This document shows, one piece after another, positions 55,131-64,000 of a DNA stretch of 64,000 nt. The DNA lies in NCBI RefSeq assembly GCF_000407565.1, contig NZ_ASWI01000003.1, forward strand, positions 621,501 to 685,500, written 5' to 3'. Under the pieces are notes generated by a model. The model was not told where the DNA came from, made no database searches, and was given only the letters and a program-made list of their open reading frames with translations. A program made the translations under genes and the position numbers. This DNA comes from Enterococcus cecorum DSM 20682 = ATCC 43198 (GTDB taxonomy: Bacteria; Bacillota; Bacilli; Lactobacillales; Enterococcaceae). Positions within the stretch are counted from its first letter, which is position 1. Every line of letters starts with the position of its first letter.

Positions 55131-56132
55131 TTAAATATGCAGTAAGTAAATCAGACTAACCGCTGCGATAGTTTGCAAAGTACCAACTCCTAAACCATAA
55201 AGTAGGAAACGTGGTCCTTCTTTTAAGAATTTTTTGAAGTCTAATCTCAAACCAATAGCGGCTAAGGCAGTTGTTTCAAACCAAGTGCTAGCAAAATGTG
55301 CACCATGATCAAAGAATTGTGGTAAATCAAAGGTACTATTTAAAATACAAGCAATTAAAAAGCCTAAGACATACCAGGGAATAGGTAATTTCTTTTTACT
55401 TGCATTGGCACCTTTCAGATGGGCTTTTTTCGTTAAGATAAATTTCTCAAAACTTAGTACTACCACAACTAACATAATGATACGCATAATCTTAAAGAGC
55501 ATCGAAAATTGGACTACTGCTGGACTATCTAAGGAAGCACCTGCTACAACTTGTCCGACTGATTGTAAAATCCCACCAAGTAGGGCACTTTTAGTTAAAA
55601 CTTGATCGCCAAATAAAGCTATCCCTAAAAAAGGTAAGGTAAGCATCATCACTGTACCGAGTAGGTTAACTAAAGTGATAATTTGACCTTTTTCTTCATC
55701 TTTGGCATCGATACTTGGTGCGATGGCTCCGATAGCTGATGAACCACAGACTGCATTTCCTCCGCTCATCATCAAACTCATCTCATCGTTAAAGCCGAGT
55801 TTTTTTCCAAGCAAATAAGTACCCACAATGGTAATACTCATTAGGATAAGGATAAAGACGATTCCTTTGATACCCATTTGGCCAATTGTTTGAAAAGTTA
55901 CTGTAAATCCTAAAAGCACGATAGAATATTCTAATAGCCTGCTTTCAGAAAATTGGGTTCCTTTTGCTAAATATTCTTGTCTAAAGATGGTGTTTCCTAA
56001 AACGATCCCTAATAAAATCGCGATTGTTGCTCCACCTAATTCAGGAAACAAGAGGGCTAAAGCTTTACTGATAGCTGCTACGGCCACTGAAAGTCCTAAA
56101 CCAGGTAAGATTGGCTTCATTTTTTCAACCAA
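55131..56132 (-). CDS. YeiH/UPF0324 family putative sulfate exporter
   Basis: A 333-residue membrane protein with about ten hydrophobic segments. GIVLGNTIF, SIVLLGFTVTFQTIGQMG and SGGNAVCGSSAIGAIAPSI are typical of UPF0324. The family is annotated as sulfate exporters and in some bacteria is linked to taurine or sulfite metabolism; no enzyme of that kind lies nearby. The start is TTG after AGGAGGAG; an ATG four codons in is too distant from the site. A LysR regulator is divergent from it. Confidence 0.88.
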   Translation of the reverse strand: MVEKMKPILPGLGLSVAVAAISKALALLFPELGGATIAILLGIVLGNTIFRQEYLAKGTQFSESRLLEYSIVLLGFTVTFQTIGQMGIKGIVFILILMSITIVGTYLLGKKLGFNDEMSLMMSGGNAVCGSSAIGAIAPSIDAKDEEKGQIITLVNLLGTVMMLTLPFLGIALFGDQVLTKSALLGGILQSVGQVVAGASLDSPAVVQFSMLFKIMRIIMLVVVVLSFEKFILTKKAHLKGANASKKKLPIPWYVLGFLIACILNSTFDLPQFFDHGAHFASTWFETTALAAIGLRLDFKKFLKEGPRFLLYGLGVGTLQTIAAVSLIYLLHI

Positions 56133-56374
56133 AAAATCTCCTCCTTTTACAAATATTGTTGTTAAAAAATGAGTGCTGTATTTTTAGAATAATAGAAATC
56201 AAACAAGCCCTTTTTGAAAGAATGAAAAATGGGAAGGATTGTACTTGATTGTATTTTGGGTACTTGTCGATTTCTTATATTCTGTTACACTTTTTATTAT
56301 ACAAGAACTTTTCTAATTACTGTGAATAATGCTATTATAGTAAGTATAAAAAATATTTATGGAAGGGATTACGA

Positions 56375-57190
56375 ATGTTTAAATTATTAGAGACGTTTAA
56401 AATTGTCTATGAAACGCGTAACTTCTCAAAAGCAAGCGAGAAATTATTTATCTCACAACCTGCTGTATCTAATCAAATCAAACAATTAGAAGCGGATTTA
56501 CAAGCAACACTCTTTATTCGAAATGGTCGCCAAGAAGTGATGGCCACTCCCCAAGCTGATACGCTATATAAAGATACATTGAATTTATTAGAAGACTGGC
56601 AAGAAATCAAATATAAGATGCATCACAAAGATACCAAGAAAATCCGTTGTAAATTGGCTGCTTCTCATACTTTTGCGATTTATGTTTTACCGCAATTATT
56701 AATTGATTTAGAACAAAAATTTCCGCAAGTGCAATTCTCTGTTCAGATGCTTAATTCCTATGAAGTTTTTACAGCCATTCAAAGCCATGAAATTGAATTT
56801 GGATTTATTGAAAAGCCACTGGCTACAGGATCGGTGAAACGAACGGCTTTGATGCAAGATGAGTTAGTCTATGTCGGTCAAAAAGATCAACCGTGGTTAC
56901 TAAGAGAGGGGACTTCCGGTGTTTATCATTATACGAAGCGTTTTATGGAGGAAAATAATATCGATAGTAAAATCATCGAAATCCAAAATAATGAACTAAT
57001 TGTAGAAATGCTCAAATTAGGCTTTGGTCAGACTATTTTATCGAAACGTGCGGCAAAAGATTTACCTTACCAAACTTTATCAGAAGAATATTTGCATCAT
57101 TTTTATTTAGTTGAAAGAGAACATCTTGCACAACCAATTATTTTAGAAATGATTTCCTTTATCAAGCAGTGGTCGAAGTCTCATCCTTAA
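56375..57190 (+). CDS. LysR family transcriptional regulator
   Basis: A 271-residue regulator with an N-terminal winged helix-turn-helix (RNFSKASEKLFISQPAVSNQIKQLE, about 17-41) and a shortened periplasmic-binding-like effector domain. It is divergent from the yeiH-like gene across a 240-base spacer, the usual set-up for a LysR protein controlling its neighbour; YeiE/CysL-like regulators have the same partner in other bacteria. GGAAGGGA precedes the ATG. Confidence 0.9.
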   Translation: MFKLLETFKIVYETRNFSKASEKLFISQPAVSNQIKQLEADLQATLFIRNGRQEVMATPQADTLYKDTLNLLEDWQEIKYKMHHKDTKKIRCKLAASHTFAIYVLPQLLIDLEQKFPQVQFSVQMLNSYEVFTAIQSHEIEFGFIEKPLATGSVKRTALMQDELVYVGQKDQPWLLREGTSGVYHYTKRFMEENNIDSKIIEIQNNELIVEMLKLGFGQTILSKRAAKDLPYQTLSEEYLHHFYLVEREHLAQPIILEMISFIKQWSKSHP

Positions 57191-57264
57191 GACTGATTTT
57201 TTATTGAAATTTTCAAAAAACACTTAAAATGGCTTGCAGTTTATCTCTTTTCGCGTTATTTTGG

Positions 57265-57336
57265 ATGAGAAGAATGAATTGTACTTTGATTTTAAGAAAG
57301 GAATTACGTTATTTATCTAACGTTGGTATACAATAA
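57265..57336 (+). CDS. Possible 23-residue leader peptide coupled to dltD
   Basis: A short frame starting MRRMNCTLILRKELRYLSNV ends with TAA that overlaps the dltD ATG (TAATG). The dltD start has no good ribosome-binding site of its own, so it could depend on re-initiation after this peptide. The peptide itself has no good site either, apart from GGATGAG before its second ATG. Coding status is doubtful. Confidence 0.25.
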   Translation: MRRMNCTLILRKELRYLSNVGIQ

Positions 57337-58595
57337 TGTCAAAAAAGATACTAAGTCATTTTGCACCTTTATTGGTCGCACTTATTATTTTAGGTCTGAT
57401 TTTTTGTTGGCCTTCAAAGAAAACTATTGAAAAACCAAAAGTCTGGCAACAAGCATCTACGAGTATGGCTAGTAACGTATTTGGAGGTATGGCGATTAAA
57501 AATCCGGCTATTGCTTCAGGAGAGTATGTTCCGTTTTTTGGTTCTTCTGAGTTGAGTCGTCTAAGTCCATTTCATCCAAGTGTGTTGGCTGAAAAATATC
57601 ATCGTTCCTACCGTCCATTTTTATTAGGGGCTCCAGGTACCCAGTCTTTAAGTCAATTTGCGATTAGTAATTCTTTAAGTAAGGAATTAACAAATAAAAA
57701 AGCAGTCTTCATTATTTCACCGCAATGGTTTACGAAAAAGGGGATGGAAGATTTAGAGTTCAATGCTTATTTTTCTGAACTTGAACTATATCATTGGTTG
57801 CTTTCGATTGATCAAGTGCGTGATTCTGACCGTTATTATGCACGAAGATTACTTGGTTTCAGTCGCATCAAGGACAATGCAAAAATGAGTGCTATCTTAA
57901 GTGAGATAGCTAATGGATCGAATCAATTGTCGCGTAAACAACGTCATTACTTAGAATATAATTATCAATTATTACAAAAAGAGGATCATCTTTTTACGCA
58001 AATCGGTATGTTATCAAAGGAAAAGAAAATCAATTACTTTGCTAAAAAATTACCGAGTGAATATAATTACCAAACTTTAGATTCTTTAGCGGAAAAAATT
58101 GGTCAAAAACACACCAATAATAATCGTTTTGAAATTGATAATGTTTTTTATAAATCCCGCTTAGAACTTGGTCTCAAGGGGTTGAAGAATTCTCAACGTA
58201 AATGGAACTACTGTCAATCACCAGAGTATGCAGATTTTCAATTGGTATTGAATCAATTTGCCCAATCTCATACGCAAGTTTTATTTATCATTCCACCGGT
58301 AAATCAAAAGTGGAGTGATTATACTGGTCTTTCCCAAGAGATGTTGCAGCGTTTTGCAAAAAAAATCAAGTATCAATTGCAAAGTCAAGGATTTACGGAT
58401 ATTGCGGATTTTTCTAAGGATGCCAATGTGCGTTTCTTTATGGCTGATACGATTCATCTAGGCTGGCGCGGGTGGTTAAGAGCAGATGAGGCAATTGCAC
58501 CATTTTTAGCGCAACCTTATCAACCAACCAATTACCATTTAAATAATGCCCAGTTCTTTTCTAAAAAGTGGCAAAATCAAGAAAATATTGAATAG
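57336..58595 (+). CDS. dltD: DltD-type D-alanyl transfer protein, encoded away from a dlt operon
   Basis: A 419-residue protein with one N-terminal membrane anchor (about 8-25) and an extracellular SGNH-like domain. The nucleophile is in PFFGSSELSR (about 68-77) and the Asp/His pair in DTIHLGWRGW (about 372-381). DltD moves D-alanine onto lipoteichoic acid. No dltX, A, B or C is found beside it; the neighbours are LysR and Lrp regulators. It could be the relocated single copy or a second paralogue. Confidence 0.9.
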   Translation: MSKKILSHFAPLLVALIILGLIFCWPSKKTIEKPKVWQQASTSMASNVFGGMAIKNPAIASGEYVPFFGSSELSRLSPFHPSVLAEKYHRSYRPFLLGAPGTQSLSQFAISNSLSKELTNKKAVFIISPQWFTKKGMEDLEFNAYFSELELYHWLLSIDQVRDSDRYYARRLLGFSRIKDNAKMSAILSEIANGSNQLSRKQRHYLEYNYQLLQKEDHLFTQIGMLSKEKKINYFAKKLPSEYNYQTLDSLAEKIGQKHTNNNRFEIDNVFYKSRLELGLKGLKNSQRKWNYCQSPEYADFQLVLNQFAQSHTQVLFIIPPVNQKWSDYTGLSQEMLQRFAKKIKYQLQSQGFTDIADFSKDANVRFFMADTIHLGWRGWLRADEAIAPFLAQPYQPTNYHLNNAQFFSKKWQNQENIE

Positions 58596-58596
58596 A

Positions 58597-58639
58597 CAAA
58601 AAAGCTTCATTTCCTAAGCGAGGAGATGAAGCTTTTTGT
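58597..58639. terminator. Bidirectional terminator between dltD and the Lrp gene
   Basis: AAAAAGCTTCAT pairs with ATGAAGCTTTTT over a 15-base loop. Confidence 0.88.
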
Positions 58640-59082
58640 TAGGCATTGGTTTGAAATTGAACGCCACGAGGGCCGACATTGGTAGAAAAGACGATGTGTG
58701 TCTTAGTATCACCAAATCTCTGCAAAGCATTAATAAAATTATCTAGGTCAACCGTATTTGGAAAATATACCTTTAGTAGCATAGAATAATCTCCAGTAAT
58801 ACAATCACATTCTACGACATTGGGAATTGCTTCAATATATTGGTAAAAAGCATCCTTGTCTTTCGCGTTAACGGCACAGTTCACATACGCTTTGATAGAA
58901 TAACCTAATTTTTGATAATTAACCATTGCCTGGTAGTTTTTAATATAGTTATTATTTTCTAGGTTTTGAAGTCGTACAGAGACCGACGGAGAGGAAATAA
59001 AACACTCTTCAGCGATTTGCTTGACGGTAATACGACCATTTCTTTGTAGGATATTCAAAATCTTGTAATCTAAATCATCCAA
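58639..59082 (-). CDS. Lrp/AsnC family transcriptional regulator
   Basis: A 147-residue regulator. The winged helix-turn-helix DLDYKILNILQRNGRITVKQIA occupies about 2-60 and a RAM (ligand-binding, ferredoxin-like) domain with TGDYSMLLKVYF about 70-140. Such proteins sense amino acids and form octamers. The start is TTG after GGAGGGG. It stands alone, convergent with dltD, and its targets are unknown. Confidence 0.9.
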   Translation of the reverse strand: MDDLDYKILNILQRNGRITVKQIAEECFISSPSVSVRLQNLENNNYIKNYQAMVNYQKLGYSIKAYVNCAVNAKDKDAFYQYIEAIPNVVECDCITGDYSMLLKVYFPNTVDLDNFINALQRFGDTKTHIVFSTNVGPRGVQFQTNA

Positions 59083-59484
59083 AAATATCCCCTCCTTTAT
59101 TCTTCATTTTAGCGATTACGTTATCAACTTGCAAGCAATATTATGAATCTAACCTCAATCAAAAATAAAATTAAACTTTTCACGAATGGCGATTTTAGAT
59201 TGATATTAGGTCAACTAATTCTTTAAAGCGAATTTTAAAAAATAGTGTGATTTTAATGAAAAGTATTTAGATATAACTATTCAAGTTGTATAATATAACA
59301 AAGCCTTGCATTATTTTTTCAAGTTTTCTTGTTATATTAATAATTTGGGTGAACAGCGCGGTTTTCACGATTGAAAAGAGAATGATTGTGTTTTCAGAAA
59401 TGTTTAAGAAAAATTAATAAATTCAGCGAACGATAAATAATTCTATAGACAAATAAATATAATAGAAGAAATATTTTTAGGTAA
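59083..59484. other. AT-rich spacer without genes
   Basis: About 400 bases upstream of the Lrp gene, strongly AT-rich. I find no frame with a ribosome-binding site and no clear hairpin. One TATAAT-like sequence near 59294 is isolated. Confidence 0.5.
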
Positions 59485-59673
59485 TTAAAATGCAGAGTTT
59501 TTATAAGTTTTCAAGTACTTCGTTTGGTATAGTGTTTTCATTTTTTCCTTTTCTTTTTCAGTAAGTTTTGCTATACTATCCAATGTAAATCGAATATTAC
59601 GAAATGGTTGAGCATATGCTTCAAGGATCGCGTTCTTCAAGGGGTGAGAAGGACTGACTTCTTGTAGAAATGG
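59485..59673 (-). pseudogene. 3' remnant of an unidentified gene
   Basis: On the minus strand 62 codons between two stops read as a plausible soluble protein end: PFLQEVSPSHPLKNAILEAY, then a hydrophilic helix rich in Lys and Glu that closes with KYLKTYKNSAF. There is no start codon with a site and no upstream continuation in any frame that I can follow. It is probably the tail of a deleted gene. I do not recognise the family. Confidence 0.4.
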
Positions 59674-59766
59674 TCAATTTTTTTGTTTAATAGAGATTTA
59701 ATGGTGCTTAAAATTGGCGGATACAAGTATAGCGTATCTAGCCAAATTTGAAAGGATGTGAATCAA

Positions 59767-60076
59767 TTGCAAGAAGTGCTTGATAAAATTAAAGCAACGG
59801 AGTCGAAAAATGAAGCGCAAATGCAGGCTTTACGACAAAAGATGAAAGACTATGAACTAGAACTTCAACATAAATATGAAGCTCAATTGTCGCAAAATAA
59901 AGCTGAAGTGAAGACTTTTATTGAAAAAACAGAAGCCCAAAAGCAAGAGAGTTTGACACGAGAAGCGCAAAAATTAGCCGAAGAAGTAGCTACGACTAAG
60001 CAGCATTTAGAGGCAAGTTATCAAGGAAATGCACAAAAGGCAGTTGCGCAAGTGATTGAAAAGGTGATGGTAACCT

Positions 60077-60090
<14 letters not shown>
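59767..60090 (+). CDS. ntpF: V-type ATPase subunit H/NtpF (peripheral stalk)
   Basis: A 107-residue, almost wholly helical protein rich in Glu, Lys and Gln (coiled coil from about 5 to 95) with a short C-terminal VIEKVMVTYGSH. This fits the stalk subunit that pairs with NtpE and is the first gene of the Enterococcus hirae ntp operon. The TTG at 59767 is preferred because AAAGGA is ten bases upstream; the GTG at 59758 is only one base from that site. It overlaps ntpI by 14 bases. Confidence 0.85.
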
Positions 60091-62529
<2,439 letters not shown>

Positions 62530-62544
62530 TCGCGAGGTGAGAAA

Positions 62545-63129
62545 ATGAGTGCCATCGACAATATTATCGAACAAATCGAAAGTCAAGCACGTAGCGAACG
62601 TGAAGCTTTTGAGAAAAAAGAGTTGGCACGTCTTGATGAAGTCTATCAACAAAAATTTAACCTGTTAGCACAAGACAAAGAACGTCAACTGAAAAAACAA
62701 GCGCAAATGCTAGATAAAAAATATAAACAACTTCATAACCGTCAAGAAGTTGAAGCAAGACAAACCATCTTAAATGAAAAACAACGCTATTTAGAGCATT
62801 TATTTGTGCAAGCAGCTGAAGAAATGGCAGCTTGGTCACCTGAGCAAATGCAAGATTTTGCGCAACAAGCCTTAGCAAGTTTAGACTTGAATCATGAGGT
62901 ACAATTTATCAGTGGTGAATATTCTAAAAAGGCTTATTCAGCTGATTTTATTGCGAAATTGAATGCGCAATTACCTTTTTCACTGCAGTTAGCGGATAAA
63001 ATCATCAATAAACAAGCAGGCTTTATCATTGATGATGGTGGGGTTCAATATAATTTTATTTTCGAAAACTTAATTAAAGATATCCAAACAACCATGAGTT
63101 TTGACTTAGCTAAGCAGTTGTTTGATTAA
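62545..63129 (+). CDS. ntpE: V-type ATPase subunit E (peripheral stalk)
   Basis: A 194-residue subunit. The N-terminal two thirds are a long charged helix (about 5-100, KKELARLDEVYQQKF and onward) that pairs with subunit H/NtpF; the C-terminal domain (GFIIDDGGVQYNFIFENLI) binds the catalytic head. GCGAGGTGAG precedes the ATG. The position after ntpK follows the E. hirae operon. Confidence 0.93.
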   Translation: MSAIDNIIEQIESQARSEREAFEKKELARLDEVYQQKFNLLAQDKERQLKKQAQMLDKKYKQLHNRQEVEARQTILNEKQRYLEHLFVQAAEEMAAWSPEQMQDFAQQALASLDLNHEVQFISGEYSKKAYSADFIAKLNAQLPFSLQLADKIINKQAGFIIDDGGVQYNFIFENLIKDIQTTMSFDLAKQLFD

Positions 63130-63144
63130 AAGGAAGGTGATTCA

Positions 63145-64000
63145 ATGAGTAAGCCTACCTATCATGAGGTCAATCCATTGGTGCGAATTCGTGAGTCGAG
63201 TTTGCTTTCCAAAGACACATTTGAACGCTTGGTTGCAGCTGATGATTTAGAACAAGTGTCTCAAATTTTATCCAATACGGTTTATCAAGACTATCTTGGG
63301 GAGAATTTTGCCTATCATTTCGAGCAATATTTGAATCATGATATCGAAAATACAATTTCAGAACTGATTGATTTAGCACCTGAAAAAGAGGTTATTTGGA
63401 TATATACCATGCGTTATACTTTCCACAATTTGAAAGTTTTAACCAAGGCACAAGTTTTAGATCAAGATTATGATTATCTATGTATTTATGATGGCTTTTA
63501 CGATATCGATACTTTAAAGAGCGCCATTAAAACAGGAGTATCGCAATTACCAGAAGATTTGATGGCTAGTATTTTAGAAGTACGTGAATATCTCGAAGAA
63601 TCAAAGGTCATTCAAGGGATAGATGTCATTTATGATCGCGCCTTTTTAAGGATGCAGCGTAAAATCGGTGAACAATTAGGTTATCCCGAACTGTTGGATG
63701 AAATTATCGGCTTTATTGATTTGACGAACATTATCACAGCCGGTCGTGGCATTGTCCAAAATCGTAGCCAGGCGTTTATGACTGGCGTGCTTTCAAGCTG
63801 TGGCAGTATTGATAAAGAAGAATTACTGCGTTTTTGTAAAGAAGATGAAGCGACTTTTGTAGATTATTTACTTAATAGTACTTATGGTGAGTTATTACAA
63901 GAGGCTTTACGTGACAATAAGCTGAACTTCCATCTTTTAGAAAAAATCAAGGATAATTTCTTAACAGATCATTATGTCCGTGCCACATCCGTTGCTTTTG
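63145..64000 (+). CDS. ntpC: V-type ATPase subunit C/d (NtpC), cut off at the window end
   Basis: From the ATG at 63145 (AAGGAAGGTGA upstream) 285 codons read open to the window edge, beginning MSKPTYHEVNPLVRIRESSLL. The sequence is helical and hydrophilic with YDRAFLRMQRKIGEQLG, FIDLTNIITAGRGI and LLRFCKEDEATFVDYLL, which fits subunit C/d, the cap that joins the central shaft to the proteolipid ring. Full-length members are about 325-335 residues, so some 45 codons are missing. The catalytic subunits should follow outside the window. Confidence 0.92.
   Translation, partial: MSKPTYHEVNPLVRIRESSLLSKDTFERLVAADDLEQVSQILSNTVYQDYLGENFAYHFEQYLNHDIENTISELIDLAPEKEVIWIYTMRYTFHNLKVLTKAQVLDQDYDYLCIYDGFYDIDTLKSAIKTGVSQLPEDLMASILEVREYLEESKVIQGIDVIYDRAFLRMQRKIGEQLGYPELLDEIIGFIDLTNIITAGRGIVQNRSQAFMTGVLSSCGSIDKEELLRFCKEDEATFVDYLLNSTYGELLQEALRDNKLNFHLLEKIKDNFLTDHYVRATSVAF

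Noticed and set aside
59290-59345. Promoter-like TATAAT and inverted TATAACA sequences in the spacer before the gene remnant
   Set aside because: They occur in very AT-rich DNA without a matching -35 or a downstream gene, so chance is the simplest explanation.

Overview
The window is a contiguous piece of a low-GC Gram-positive chromosome of the order Lactobacillales, most like the family Enterococcaceae. This rests on the Enterococcus hirae-type V-ATPase order (H/F, I, K, E, C), the ccrZ-trmB pair, ecsAB, L-box and T-box leaders, strong Shine-Dalgarno sequences with frequent TTG/GTG starts, and an uninterrupted low-GC gene complement. I cannot name the species. Start codons were re-chosen throughout from ribosome-binding sites, so many genes are shorter than the longest open frame.

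Layout. 0-3.4 kb: end of a tRNA-Thr, a GNAT acetyltransferase, ruvA-ruvB, a TetR regulator and a low-molecular-weight tyrosine phosphatase. 3.4-3.7 kb: two diverged copies of a short hairpin-linked repeat. 3.7-8 kb: a BrnQ carrier, then an amino-acid ABC transporter whose leader is a lysine riboswitch. 8.2-11.8 kb: sirtuin, an IS3-family insertion, an acetyltransferase/chorismate-mutase fusion and NiaR. The IS sits in the last codons of the sirtuin and splits what was one operon. 11.9-23.7 kb: housekeeping genes (def, rsmF, brnQ, usp, a likely 6S RNA, rarA, prmA, rsmE, rel, dtd). 24-27 kb: an SdpI-like protein, PEP carboxykinase with a cre-like site, and two small membrane proteins. 27-33.6 kb: a TetR-controlled heterodimeric ABC exporter (first subunit frameshifted) and ecsAB. 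33.6-40.4 kb: a PTS gene remnant, an Eis-like acetyltransferase, tag, ccrZ, trmB and the opuA osmolyte transporter with a BusR-type operator. 40.4-42 kb: AT-rich DNA with two small convergent genes sharing an unrecognised motif. 42-51 kb: aldo/keto reductase, an amino-acid permease and a complete trpEGDCFBA operon behind a Trp T-box. 51-59 kb: DUF1858-DUF438 pair under a Fur-like box, MFS and phospholipase C-like genes, YeiH with a divergent LysR regulator, a lone dltD and an Lrp regulator. 59-64 kb: a gene remnant, then the start of a Na+-type V-ATPase operon that runs off the window.

How it fits together. Several units are tied to a signal readable in the DNA: lysine (L box) for the ABC importer, uncharged tRNA-Trp (T box) for trp, probably c-di-AMP/BusR for opuA, carbon catabolite control for pckA, and possibly iron for the hemerythrin-like DUF438 pair. 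The sirtuin and the niacin-responsive NiaR, ancestrally in one operon, link NAD consumption and NAD precursor control. The least explained locus is 40.4-42 kb, with the paired SKRIHA-motif proteins and repeated AT-rich motifs.
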